64,000 bases of DNA from Flavicella sediminum. Lineage in GTDB: Bacteria > Bacteroidota > Bacteroidia > Flavobacteriales > Flavobacteriaceae. This document shows, piece after piece, positions 29,236 to 38,508 of this stretch (position 1 is the first letter of the stretch; each line of letters starts with the position of its first letter). The stretch spans positions 1,708,123-1,772,122 of the forward strand of contig NZ_VDET01000002.1 of NCBI RefSeq assembly GCF_006381105.1, read 5' to 3'. Under the pieces are notes generated by a model, which was not told the DNA's origin, searched no databases, and saw only the letters and a program-made list of their open reading frames with translations. The position numbers and the translations under genes were made by a program.

Positions 29236-29739
29236 CTAAGAATGTGTTAGGCTTGTGATAATTTCTTTATGTTGAGGGAAGAGCACTAGTAAATCTTTTC
29301 GTTTCGGAAGTACAAAATCCTTAAAATCGAAACCAGGAGCTACGGTACAGCCAACCAAACTGTATGAATTTTTGTCGTTAACCGTTGCCGCAAACCAATA
29401 TCCTGCCAGAACTATATGTTGGTAGGTTTGACCTTTTAAAAGATCATTTCCTAAGCAAATAAATGAATAGTTGCCCTCCGGTGAAATTTGATGAATTTTT
29501 AGAGAAGAACCTTCGTGAAAATGCCAAATTTCATCTTGATTTATTTTATGAAATGCTGAAAATTTTTCAGATTTTAGTAAAAAGTAAATAGCCGTGCAAA
29601 CATTTCTATCCCCTACGTAATTGTTAGAAAGGTTTTCGTTGGGAATCATTTCAGTACTTCGATAAGTTTCTTTATAATAACCCCCTTCTGGGTGAGGAAG
29701 TAAGTCTAAATGTTTGATTAATAATTCGGCCTTTTCCAT
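29236..29739 (-). CDS. Cupin, DUF985 family
   Basis: This 167-residue protein is of the cupin_5/DUF985 family. Seen: LDLLPHPEGGYYKETYRS at the N-terminus, FSAFHKINQDEIWHFHEG with the metal-ligand-type histidines, and VGCTVAPGFDFKDFVLP near the end. Metabolic role is unknown; it is probably a cytosolic sugar-binding or isomerase-like cupin. A broken ORF ends 9 bases upstream. Confidence 0.87.
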   Translation of the reverse strand: MEKAELLIKHLDLLPHPEGGYYKETYRSTEMIPNENLSNNYVGDRNVCTAIYFLLKSEKFSAFHKINQDEIWHFHEGSSLKIHQISPEGNYSFICLGNDLLKGQTYQHIVLAGYWFAATVNDKNSYSLVGCTVAPGFDFKDFVLPKRKDLLVLFPQHKEIITSLTHS

Positions 29740-29748
29740 ATTGTAATT

Positions 29749-29917
29749 TTATTTGTAACCTATGATAAAAGAACCTTTAAGTTGGTGACTTTTTTTATCA
29801 AAATTAAAGCTGGGTTCTTCAAGTATTGTAGAACTTACACTTTTAAATCCTGAGGCTTCCATTAAGTTTTTTTAATTGTTCGGCAATTTCTTTGGAGCTT
29901 AATTTTTCTAAATGCAT
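29749..29917 (-). pseudogene. Possible frameshifted remnant upstream of the cupin gene
   Basis: Two short minus-strand frames adjoin. One starts at 29917 (MHLEKLSSKEIAEQLKKLN) and stops soon after; the other runs from 29862 to 29749 (MEASGFKSVSSTILEEPS, ending SFIIGYK). One base removed after the run of seven As would join them into a single chain. The sequence looks coding and faintly resembles the C-terminal end of a class I methyltransferase, but that is a weak impression. It ends 9 bases before the cupin start, as in an operon. Confidence 0.35.
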
Positions 29918-29969
29918 AGCTTGTGTTGAAAAGTCAACTATTTTTATAAAAATATAAAAAGGAATTGAT

Positions 29970-32900
29970 TTACTTTAAAATAATTTTTTCAGATATGATT
30001 TTGTTGTCAATATTTATTTTTAAGATGTAAATTCCTTTAGGGTAGTTCGCTTTCAAACGAAGCTTGTTTTTGGTGTTCAAAGGTTCCCAAGTATGTATAG
30101 GTTGCCCTAATAAATTATATAGCTGAACAGCGGAAATAGATTTGTTATTTGGATTTTCTATCACAATTTCATTAGAAGACGATACATAATAAATAGCAAG
30201 GCTTTTGTCAACGCTATTAGCTATTGAAAGTTTGTCTTTGGCAGAGAAAGCAAGGCTAAATCTGTTTTCGTAACTTTTTTGCTGTAGGTTTATAGTCGCT
30301 TTATTTTTATTTAAAGTATAGGTTAAACCTGTCTCATGATCTAATAAAATTAAATCTTTGTCGGTTAAATTCCATTCGTCAATAGCTATAGTAATATTCC
30401 CTTCGTAGCCCATTTCAACTCCTATTGGTACTTCTAAATCGTCTGAAATTTCTTGTACACCAGTAATTGCATATTTTTTTTGGTCATCAGAAAATTTCCA
30501 ATAAACATCAGTTTTTCCTACTTCAAATTTAGGAGAATCGTAGCCGTTGTCATACTTAAAAGAGTTTCCTTCTTTGAAAGAAATACCAATTTGACGATGC
30601 ATTTTTATTTGATCATCGTTCAGGTAATCTACTCCCAGTTTAATGATGGGTAAATTCACCGTCAAAGGGCCAAAATTATTTTTCTTATTAGCTTTTTCTT
30701 TTTTAGAGTTTTTAAAGAAGATAGATTCGCTTCCTTCTGTAACAAATTCTCTTTGGCTGTTATTAAAAGTAATAATACCTCCATTTTCTTTACCAGAAAT
30801 AAAAAAGCCTTGGCCTACAGGAATATATGCCTGAGGTACAGAATAAGTTCCTTGGCCGATACCCGGTATGTAGTCATTTGCATTTTCATTAGAAGCAACG
30901 TTATCTGCAGAGACTCCCATAGAAATGTTTCTTGTAGCATAACCACCAATATATCCGCTAGCATTATGACCGCTATTGTTGTTTTCGCTTGAAGAAGCTA
31001 CGCCTGCATGTTGCCAAAAATAGAGCGTACCATACATTGAACTATCATTGTCTTCAATGAATTTTTTTGCATTCAAGGCGGAAGGATAAGGATTTCCGAC
31101 AAGGTAATTTTGATAGCCACCAATTGTTGTGGTTAATTCTCCATCTTTAGGCGTTCCGACAAAAGTATAATTTTGAGCAACTCCAGGTCCTTTAAATACA
31201 AAACCATCTGTTTGTGGAATGATTCCTGTAGAGCCTTTTTGAACCCAATTCGATCTTCCATCTCCGTTTGCATAGGTGTAAAACCAATAGTTTGGAAGGC
31301 TAATAGGGCTTGTTTTACTTCCGTCATAACCGGATATAAAATTAATGTTTAAAGCTGTTGAATTAGCGGATGTATAGGTGCTTCCATCTTTTAGGACACT
31401 TGCTGCATTATACACATTAGACCCCAAGTTGTTTACAGGAGAGCTCATGTAGTTGTATAGGTATTTACTACCAATATCTGAATAGCGATCTATGTATAAT
31501 TTACCTGTTCCATTTAAATTTTTTGACCCCGTATGTGTTTGAATAAACTGTGAGGTACCAGCCAATCTAATTTCTGCATTTGCATTGATCGTCAAGTTAT
31601 CAGCTACCAAAAGCAAGTTGTCTGTAATCGTTAATTTATAACCACTAGTAACTTCAAGTTTACGAGCATTCAATTGCGTAGATAATGTTGTGTTTTGATT
31701 GATAACTACGCTACGTGATTTGTCAGGATAACCATTATCCCAGGCATTGCTAGTTCTAGTTGTCTCGTTTAAATTATGAACTCCCAATCGGATATTAGCG
31801 CTGCTGTTTGCATTGTCAACTTCTGAAATCACTGCGGCATGAGGATGTCTTTCTGTGTAGGGTACAAGGTCATCGTCAACAAAGCTAATCCACTCACTAG
31901 CGGTGTAGGTGTTGTTGTATGATAAAACTTCATCACTTCTAACAGCGGAACTATTATTACTAATATTTGAAAGAACATCAAAACGATTTTCCCATGCTGT
32001 AGTTCCTGTTTCTGATGTAATAATTAGAATATCGTTGGCATCGTCAAAATCTGTAATGTTGTTGTCTGTTATTGGCGTTTCTAAGTGATTTGAAAGGATT
32101 GAATTACTACTGTTTAATAAAACAGATTGTCCGGCAGAAAGTGCTGTGTTTACCAAATAAGTTGAAGTCGGACTAACACCCGTTTGGTCGCCAGATTTAT
32201 TTTTGAAGAGTGCTACAATAAAAGTATTTGTAGGAATTGTTGCAGTACCTGTATTGGTAATTTCTATCCAGCGTTCTGAAGTGTCATAATGGTACACCTG
32301 TGTAAATAATGCTGCTTCATAAAGACTGGTATCTTTAGCGAATATAAAAACATCATAATCTTCTATTTCTCCAGTATCGTAATCAAAGTCGCAAGCTGAG
32401 GTTGGAGTGCCATTGTGTTTTAATGCGATACGCATTCTAGTTTTTCCTTCAGTTGCTGTGGTAGGGATTGCAATATTTGACAGCGTAGCAGTTAATTGAG
32501 TAGGAGGTGTACTTCCGGTAACTTGACTGAAAACCTCTTCACCAGTGTCATCAAAGTCACCGTCATTGTTAAAGTCAATCCAAACAACTAAAGCGACAGT
32601 GTTATAGGTGGCTCTTGAGTAGGTAACAGTTCCGGAAAAAGTTTCTCCTTTGGTTAAGTTTGTGGCTATACCGTTAAAATACTTATAAATAGGGTCGCTA
32701 GAAGTGCTATTATTGTTAATCGTTCCTATAGCTGTATTTGAAATATAATAGTCGCTATCAGGGTTAAGGTGTATGTTGCTAGTGCAATATTCTACGTTTA
32801 AAGTTGTAAAGGTTTCCGTATCAAAAATAGCGCAAGAAGCGTCAACGGCAATTTGAACTTCATATTCCAATCCATCATCCAAACCAGTAAGGTTTATTGT

Positions 32901-34055
32901 CGTTGATGAAGAAGTGGTTTCTATCCAAGTGCCACTGATTGTTGGTTTGTATTTTATTTTATACGTGCTGGTTTCAGTAGAAGACCAAGTTACAATAGCT
33001 GTAGTTTCTGTAATAGAAGATATAGCAATATTACTGATGGTACCTGGGTCTATAATATAAACGTCTTGAGTACTATATACGATGGTGCTACCATTGTCAA
33101 ATGCCCATTCTATGGAATAAGCACCAACTGTGTTAAAAACGGTTGTATCGCTAGTAGTTCCTGTTATTTGTTGTCCACATTGGTAATCTAAAACAGGAGC
33201 AGGAGCTGTGTAAGAACAATATTCCGTAACATCAGGAATTGTTGGCGTCATAAATGTGCCTGAATAATTAAAAACGGTTACGGTAGCGGTACATGAATCT
33301 GTTAGCCCATCCGTATCCTCAACGGTAAAATCAACGGTGTTTGATCCTATATTTTCACAACTAAAAGTGGTTTTACTCAAACTGAAAATTAAATCATTGG
33401 CGTTGTCTACATCGTCAAATGATCCGTTGTTCAGGTCACTAGGGGCTATGGTTACATTTCCAGAAACATCTAGGTATACATCTAAATTTCCAATACAATT
33501 TGCTGTAGGAGGCAATGCAGAAGATATTATATTGATGTTGTAATCCTCAACTTCCCCTTTTTCATAGTTAAGATTACAAGGGTCTATGTCGTAATTGTGT
33601 TTTAAGGCAACTCTCATTCGGGTAAGTCCAATAGTAGCATCGTCAGGAATACTTATTTGAAAGTTTTTTGTAGACGTTTTAGAGCTGGTGTTTCTTCCAA
33701 AGTAGGTGTATGCCAATTCACCACTATCGCTAAAATCTCCGTCTTTATTAAAATCGATCCAAACCTTTAAGTAGACGTCATTGTTTTGAGGGGCGTCATA
33801 AGTTACTGAGGTACTATAGGAAGTATTGGTGTATACATCTGTAGAAACATTATTGTAGAAGGTAAAGTCATTTGCGTGTTTTGTGCTAGAATTATTAATG
33901 TCTTCTAGGTTCACATTAGAAATGAAGAATTTTCCAGCATTATCTGTACCTATGTTTGTAGGGGTACAATAGGTTTGGGCCCATAAAGAATTACTAGCTA
34001 TTAGTACAATATGCAGTATTGTATTAACAGCCAAATACTTAACTATTTTAAACAT
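29970..34055 (-). CDS. Large secreted multidomain protein (GEVED, FN3, T9SS sorting)
   Basis: I start at the ATG at 34055 (MFKIVKYLAVNTIL), not the upstream TTG, giving 1361 residues. After the signal peptide comes a GEVED domain (DFNKDGDFSDSGELAY, EKGEVEDYNINI), an Ig/HYR-like region (about 185-265), a fibronectin type III module (about 340-420, ATIVTWSSTETSTYKIKY), a second GEVED domain (DFNNDGDFDDTGEEVF, TGEIEDYDVFIF), a lamin-tail-like segment (about 580-680), a long beta-rich region, and a T9SS type A sorting domain ending in KIISEKIILK. It should be exported across the outer membrane and displayed; an adhesive or matrix role is inferred. It is transcribed alone. Confidence 0.88.
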   Translation of the reverse strand: MFKIVKYLAVNTILHIVLIASNSLWAQTYCTPTNIGTDNAGKFFISNVNLEDINNSSTKHANDFTFYNNVSTDVYTNTSYSTSVTYDAPQNNDVYLKVWIDFNKDGDFSDSGELAYTYFGRNTSSKTSTKNFQISIPDDATIGLTRMRVALKHNYDIDPCNLNYEKGEVEDYNINIISSALPPTANCIGNLDVYLDVSGNVTIAPSDLNNGSFDDVDNANDLIFSLSKTTFSCENIGSNTVDFTVEDTDGLTDSCTATVTVFNYSGTFMTPTIPDVTEYCSYTAPAPVLDYQCGQQITGTTSDTTVFNTVGAYSIEWAFDNGSTIVYSTQDVYIIDPGTISNIAISSITETTAIVTWSSTETSTYKIKYKPTISGTWIETTSSSTTINLTGLDDGLEYEVQIAVDASCAIFDTETFTTLNVEYCTSNIHLNPDSDYYISNTAIGTINNNSTSSDPIYKYFNGIATNLTKGETFSGTVTYSRATYNTVALVVWIDFNNDGDFDDTGEEVFSQVTGSTPPTQLTATLSNIAIPTTATEGKTRMRIALKHNGTPTSACDFDYDTGEIEDYDVFIFAKDTSLYEAALFTQVYHYDTSERWIEITNTGTATIPTNTFIVALFKNKSGDQTGVSPTSTYLVNTALSAGQSVLLNSSNSILSNHLETPITDNNITDFDDANDILIITSETGTTAWENRFDVLSNISNNSSAVRSDEVLSYNNTYTASEWISFVDDDLVPYTERHPHAAVISEVDNANSSANIRLGVHNLNETTRTSNAWDNGYPDKSRSVVINQNTTLSTQLNARKLEVTSGYKLTITDNLLLVADNLTINANAEIRLAGTSQFIQTHTGSKNLNGTGKLYIDRYSDIGSKYLYNYMSSPVNNLGSNVYNAASVLKDGSTYTSANSTALNINFISGYDGSKTSPISLPNYWFYTYANGDGRSNWVQKGSTGIIPQTDGFVFKGPGVAQNYTFVGTPKDGELTTTIGGYQNYLVGNPYPSALNAKKFIEDNDSSMYGTLYFWQHAGVASSSENNNSGHNASGYIGGYATRNISMGVSADNVASNENANDYIPGIGQGTYSVPQAYIPVGQGFFISGKENGGIITFNNSQREFVTEGSESIFFKNSKKEKANKKNNFGPLTVNLPIIKLGVDYLNDDQIKMHRQIGISFKEGNSFKYDNGYDSPKFEVGKTDVYWKFSDDQKKYAITGVQEISDDLEVPIGVEMGYEGNITIAIDEWNLTDKDLILLDHETGLTYTLNKNKATINLQQKSYENRFSLAFSAKDKLSIANSVDKSLAIYYVSSSNEIVIENPNNKSISAVQLYNLLGQPIHTWEPLNTKNKLRLKANYPKGIYILKINIDNKIISEKIILK

Positions 34056-34206
34056 AATTATCAATCGATTAAATTAATAACGTAAAAATATTCTTGGGGG
34101 TAGTTTTTAAGAGCTTTACTTTATTACAATAATAGTGCCTAAAAAGGGAAAAAGCATTTCTGCATTGTTAATTTTTCGCTTTCTAGACATATGTTTAGTA
34201 AAATTA

Positions 34207-34277
34207 ACAATTCAGCCTATTAAAACAACAATTCAGATTTAAAAAATTTAACTAGGTAGACCATTTTCTGATTTTTG
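34207..34277 (+). promoter_or_regulatory. LytTR-type operator and promoter of the TonB receptor gene
   Basis: Two identical 9-bp direct repeats ACAATTCAG lie at 34207-34215 and 34228-34236, separated by 12 bp (21-bp period). This is the size and spacing known for LytTR-domain binding sites such as those of AgrA. A -7-like GATTTTTG lies at 34270-34277, 42 bases from the start of the second repeat, with no clear -33 element. The promoter is therefore probably activator-dependent. The same layout precedes the gene at 36566. Confidence 0.75.
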
Positions 34278-34300
34278 TTTCCTTAAAAACAGGAAAAGTC

Positions 34301-36457
34301 ATGAAAAAAATCTTATTTATTTTGTTCTTAGTTTTAGCAGGAGCACAAACTTATTGTCAGACTAAAATTAACGGAAATGTTGTTGATGTAAAAGGAAACC
34401 CTATTGTTGGTGTCAATATTTATTTAGAAGGAACCTATGATGGAACAATGTCTGACGAAAATGGAAGTTTTGAGTTTTCAACTTCGGAAACTGGGACTCA
34501 AAAATTAAGGTGTTCCTTTATTTCTTATGAAACGAAGATTATTTTAAAAAAAGTTTCTGAAATGAAGGGGCTAAAAATAAAACTACGAGAAGATGTAAGC
34601 AGTTTAGATGCTGTGGTGCTTGCAGCGGGAACTTTTAATGCAGGGGATAATTCTAAAGTAACCGCATTAAAACCTTTAGATGTTGTAACCACAGCAAGTG
34701 CATTAGGAGATCCAATTGCTGCTTTTCAAACGATGCCTGGAACGTCTACCGTAGCTGAAGATGGACGGCTTTTTGTAAGGGGAGGAACGGCAGAGGAAAC
34801 TCAGATTTTTATAGATGGTATTCGTGTTTTTACACCCTATGCGGCTTCTGCTAATAATACGCCAACTAGAGGAAGGTATTCTCCTTTTTTGTTTGATGGA
34901 ATGACTTTTTCAACAGGGGGTTATTCGGCAGAATATGGACAAGCTTTATCGGGTGTTTTGTTGTTAAATACTATAAATACACCAGAACAAGAAAAAACAG
35001 ATATTGGCATTATGAGTGTAGGGGGAGCTGTTGGAAATACGCAAATTTGGTGTGCAAATTCTTTAAGTGTCAATACTTCTTATATAAACCTAAAACCTTA
35101 TTTAAACGTTTTTGAAGATCGAAATAAATGGGTACAGCCTTTTCAGGTTGTGGCTGGTGAAGCTGTTTATCGGCGTTCATTTTCTAATGGTTTGTTAAAA
35201 TTATACACGGCCTTTGATAGTACTAATTTTGAGTTAATTCAAGAAGATATCAATGTGGAAGAAGGCATTTCGTTTAAATTGAAAAATCATAATTTTTACC
35301 TTAATTCTTCCTATAAAGGCGTTTTGAGTGCCAATTGGTCTGTATTGGCAGGACTTAGCTTTACTGCGGCAAATAGTGCATATGCTATTTCAAAAAGTGA
35401 AATAGAAAACAAGGAAGAATCGATACATGCAAAATTAAAATTCAACCGTTTTTTTAGCAATCGGTTTCAAGTAAGTTTTGGTGCAGATTATTTTCTAACT
35501 GATTTTGATGAGTTTTATAAGGAAGAACATATTTCAGAAGTAGCTTATGGTTTTCAAAATAAATTTGGTGCGGTGTATGGAGAGTTCAATGTATTCTTTT
35601 CCAAATCCTTGGCTTTAAAGGGAGGGATAAGAGCTGGCTATCATCGTTTTTTTGAAAGATTAAAAATTTCACCAAGAGTTTCTTTGGCGTATAAAACAGC
35701 AGAAAATTCACAAGTTTCATTGGCCTATGGCGATTTTTATCAAAATCCGACGAATGCAATTTTAAAATTTGAGCAGGATTTGAAAACTCCAAAATCACAG
35801 CATTATATTGTTAACTATCAATACAATAATGATGGTAAAATTTTACGGACAGAGCTGTATGCTAAAAAGTATTTGAATTTGGTGAAATACGATACGGAAT
35901 TGCCGCAATACAATAGCCATTATACTTCCAACGGTACGGGTTATGCAAAAGGATTGGATGTTTTTTGGCGAGATAATAAGAGTATAAAAAATGTAGATTA
36001 TTGGTTTAGTTATTCTTATTTGGACAGCCAGCGAGATTTTAAAAATTATGAAAAAAAAGCACAGCCCAATTTTGTAAACAAACACAATATTTCATTAGTC
36101 GCTAAATACTGGTTAGAAGATTGGAAAAGTCAGGTGGGGTTGAGTTATAATTTTGCTTCTGGAAGAACCTATACAGATCCGAACAAACAAGGTTTTTTAA
36201 ATCAGAAAACAAAAGCCTACCATAGTCTGAGTTTGAATTGGGCGTATTTAATTTCTCAGCAAAAGATTTTGTACTTCTCTTTAAACAATGCCTTGGGAAC
36301 AAAAAACATCAATGGCTATCAGTTTGCAAACAATGCCAATGATTTTGGACAATTTGAAAAAAGAGCCTTGCGGCCAGCAGCTGATCGTTTCTTTTTTGTA
36401 GGATTCTTTTGGACGATAAGTGAAAAAGGTACGGACAATCAACTAGATAAACTTTAA
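34301..36457 (+). CDS. TonB-dependent outer-membrane receptor
   Basis: This 718-residue protein has a signal peptide (MKKILFILFLVLAGAQTYCQ), a carboxypeptidase-regulatory-like domain (about 22-105, GNVVDVKGNPIVGVNIYLEG), a plug domain (about 130-230, ADDGR-like EDGRLFVRGGTAEETQIFID and SAEYGQALSGVLLLNT), and a beta-barrel to the C-terminal aromatic residues. It is short for a SusC-type receptor, and no SusD gene is adjacent, so glycan import is not implied. The substrate is unknown. It is preceded by a LytTR-type site and followed by the regulator operon carrying the same site. Confidence 0.9.
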   Translation: MKKILFILFLVLAGAQTYCQTKINGNVVDVKGNPIVGVNIYLEGTYDGTMSDENGSFEFSTSETGTQKLRCSFISYETKIILKKVSEMKGLKIKLREDVSSLDAVVLAAGTFNAGDNSKVTALKPLDVVTTASALGDPIAAFQTMPGTSTVAEDGRLFVRGGTAEETQIFIDGIRVFTPYAASANNTPTRGRYSPFLFDGMTFSTGGYSAEYGQALSGVLLLNTINTPEQEKTDIGIMSVGGAVGNTQIWCANSLSVNTSYINLKPYLNVFEDRNKWVQPFQVVAGEAVYRRSFSNGLLKLYTAFDSTNFELIQEDINVEEGISFKLKNHNFYLNSSYKGVLSANWSVLAGLSFTAANSAYAISKSEIENKEESIHAKLKFNRFFSNRFQVSFGADYFLTDFDEFYKEEHISEVAYGFQNKFGAVYGEFNVFFSKSLALKGGIRAGYHRFFERLKISPRVSLAYKTAENSQVSLAYGDFYQNPTNAILKFEQDLKTPKSQHYIVNYQYNNDGKILRTELYAKKYLNLVKYDTELPQYNSHYTSNGTGYAKGLDVFWRDNKSIKNVDYWFSYSYLDSQRDFKNYEKKAQPNFVNKHNISLVAKYWLEDWKSQVGLSYNFASGRTYTDPNKQGFLNQKTKAYHSLSLNWAYLISQQKILYFSLNNALGTKNINGYQFANNANDFGQFEKRALRPAADRFFFVGFFWTISEKGTDNQLDKL

Positions 36458-36470
36458 AAATAATAGCGCT

Positions 36471-36541
36471 ACAATTCAGTAACAGAATACGACAGTTCAG
36501 TGGCTTCTTTTTTATAAAAAACAGTTTCTATTGGATATTTG
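36471..36541 (+). promoter_or_regulatory. LytTR-type operator and promoter of the 36.6-39.6 kb operon
   Basis: Direct repeats ACAATTCAG (36471-36479) and ACAGTTCAG (36492-36500) are separated by 12 bp. The -7-like GATATTTG lies at 36534-36541, again 42 bases from the start of the second repeat, exactly as upstream of the TonB receptor. As the operon encodes a LytTR regulator, autoregulation is likely. Confidence 0.75.
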
Positions 36542-36565
36542 CCTAACAATTAAAAATAATAGATC

Positions 36566-37186
36566 ATGAAAAAAATAATGACAATTTTAGTATTGAGTAT
36601 GAGTTTAACTTTAACAGCTCAAGGAACGTATGAAAAAGGAATGCAAAAAGCGTTTGGCTTTTGGTCTTCTGGAAAAACAACAGAAGCAGCAAATTTATTT
36701 GAGCGCATTTCTTCTGCAGAAAAAAACAATTGGTTACCACTTTATTATGCCGCACAAGTTCGTGTTTTATCAAGTTTTGGATTAAAAGATGAAACGGTCA
36801 TTACAGCCAATTTAAAAGCAGCGCAAAAAAATATAGACCAGGCTTTTGAAATTTCAAACAACAATGCCGAATTGTTAGTCTTACAAGCTTTGCTACATAC
36901 TGTTTGGGTGGCTTTTGATGGAGCAACCTACGGACCCAAATTATCTGGAACTGTTTATGGCTTGTATGCCAAGGCACATAAAATAGCACCCAACAATCCA
37001 CGTGTGGTGTACGCAAAAGCTGAATGGGAAATGGGAGGCGCAAAATTTTTTGGAAAGGATATTACCCCCTTTTGTAAAGATATTCAAAGATCGTTAGAAC
37101 TTTTTGCTACTTTTGAGTTGGAGACCCCTTTTCATCCAAATTGGGGAAAAGAGAGAGCGGAACAAATTGCAAACGATTGTAAATAA
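36566..37186 (+). CDS. Secreted helical-repeat (TPR-like) protein of unknown function
   Basis: This 206-residue protein has a signal peptide (MKKIMTILVLSMSLTLTAQ). The mature part is alpha-helical, with the segments GMQKAFGFWSSGKTTEAANL, NNWLPLYYAAQVRVL and APNNPRVVYAKAEWEMGG giving a tetratricopeptide-like pattern. No catalytic motif is seen. It is the first gene of an operon with the kinase, a 2TM protein and the LytTR regulator (gaps of 5, 3 and 22 bases), under a LytTR-type site. A periplasmic accessory or sensing role is inferred from context. Confidence 0.75.
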   Translation: MKKIMTILVLSMSLTLTAQGTYEKGMQKAFGFWSSGKTTEAANLFERISSAEKNNWLPLYYAAQVRVLSSFGLKDETVITANLKAAQKNIDQAFEISNNNAELLVLQALLHTVWVAFDGATYGPKLSGTVYGLYAKAHKIAPNNPRVVYAKAEWEMGGAKFFGKDITPFCKDIQRSLELFATFELETPFHPNWGKERAEQIANDCK

Positions 37187-37191
37187 TAGCT

Positions 37192-38505
37192 ATGCATAGA
37201 TTATTGAAAAACTTATTATTGACATTTATAATTGGAGTTGTTGCTTTTGTAACAAGTAATTATTTTTTTGGAAAATTTGAATTTGCAAGCACCAAAGACT
37301 TATGGATAGATTTTGGAATGAATCAGTTGTTTTCTTTTGTAATAGGTTTTTCTAATCTTTATTTCTTTTATTATTTAGAACAAAGAACTTGGAAAGAAAA
37401 TGCTCCTTGGAGGCGCGTTATAACCGGGGTATTGGGTTCTGTTGTAATTACAATTATCTGCTTGTTTTTACTTCGACTATTTGGGGTTGTTTATGTAAAC
37501 AATGTGAGTTTTCTTGATTTTTTAGCAAATGAAAAATTAAGGTATTATACCTTCGGTGTATGGATTACACTTAGTATTGTGATTACTTTTCATGTGATTT
37601 ATTTCTATAAAAAGAATCAGGAAAGAAAAATAAAAGAATCTCAAATTGTAGCGAAAACAGAAACAGCAAAATTTGAATCCTTAAAGAATCAATTAGATCC
37701 TCATTTTTTGTTTAATAGTTTAAATGTTCTGACTTCCTTAATAGAGGAGAGTCCGAAAAAGGCAGAAAAATTCACGACAAAATTATCCAAGGTATATCGA
37801 TATGTTCTGGAGCAAAAGGACAAAGATTTAATATCCTTGGAGGAAGAGTTGAGGTTTGCAAAATCGTATATGGAATTGTTGCAGATGCGTTTTGAAGATG
37901 CATTGCATTTTGAACTTCCACAGGAAATTAGCAATTCGGAATTAAAAATTGTGCCTTTGTCATTGCAATTGTTATTGGAAAATGCGGTAAAACACAACGT
38001 CATTACTTCTAAAAATCCACTGACCATAAAAATTTATGAATCGTTTAATTATTTGGTGGTCGAAAATAATTGTAGCCCTAAAACGTCTATAGAAAAAAGT
38101 ACAAAAGTAGGATTAAAGAATATAAAAAATAGGTATGAATTGATTTCAAAAGATCAAGTTGAAATTCATCATGATGAGAAATTATTTAAAGTGAAATTAC
38201 CGCTTTTAACTCAAAAAATTAAAAAAATGGAAACAAATTATATAAGCGATAGCAACAAGTATTTAAAAGCCAAAAAACGGGTTGACGAATTGAAAGGATT
38301 TTATTGGAGTTTGGCTTCCTATATTGTGGTGATTCCGTTTTTAGCATTTATTAATTACAGTACTTACTGGGGTTATAAATGGTTTTATTATCCAATGTGC
38401 GGATGGGGAGTTGGAATTTTAATTCAAGCTATTTCTGTTTTTTTAATTGGAAATGGATGGGAAGAAAGGAAGATTAAAGAACTTATGAATAAAGATAAAT
38501 ACTAA
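37192..38505 (+). CDS. LytS-type sensor histidine kinase fused to a C-terminal 2TM domain
   Basis: This 437-residue protein has four N-terminal helices (about 5-25, 42-62, 78-102, 117-140), then a His_kinase domain with phospho-acceptor H171 in NQLDPHFLFNSLN, and an ATPase region (LQLLLENAVKHNV, VGLKNIKNRYELI) to about residue 342. A second membrane unit follows from M346: RVDELKGFYWSLASYIVV, a second helix, and GNGWEERKIKELM. This tail is a 2TM domain, paralogous to the next gene product. The M346 position looks like an old gene start, suggesting that a separate 2TM gene became fused. The partner is the LytTR regulator two genes downstream. Confidence 0.9.
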   Translation: MHRLLKNLLLTFIIGVVAFVTSNYFFGKFEFASTKDLWIDFGMNQLFSFVIGFSNLYFFYYLEQRTWKENAPWRRVITGVLGSVVITIICLFLLRLFGVVYVNNVSFLDFLANEKLRYYTFGVWITLSIVITFHVIYFYKKNQERKIKESQIVAKTETAKFESLKNQLDPHFLFNSLNVLTSLIEESPKKAEKFTTKLSKVYRYVLEQKDKDLISLEEELRFAKSYMELLQMRFEDALHFELPQEISNSELKIVPLSLQLLLENAVKHNVITSKNPLTIKIYESFNYLVVENNCSPKTSIEKSTKVGLKNIKNRYELISKDQVEIHHDEKLFKVKLPLLTQKIKKMETNYISDSNKYLKAKKRVDELKGFYWSLASYIVVIPFLAFINYSTYWGYKWFYYPMCGWGVGILIQAISVFLIGNGWEERKIKELMNKDKY

Positions 38506-38508
38506 ATT

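Noticed and set aside
29939-29954. 16-bp AT-only palindrome (TATTTTTATAAAAATA)
   Set aside because: Composition alone can explain it in such AT-rich DNA; no promoter or terminator features accompany it.
31133-31327. Small ORFs within the GEVED and LRR genes
   Set aside because: They lie in alternative frames of well-supported domains and show no start signals.
34301-36457. SusC-type polysaccharide utilisation locus
   Set aside because: The receptor is short, and no SusD, glycoside hydrolase or sulfatase is adjacent.
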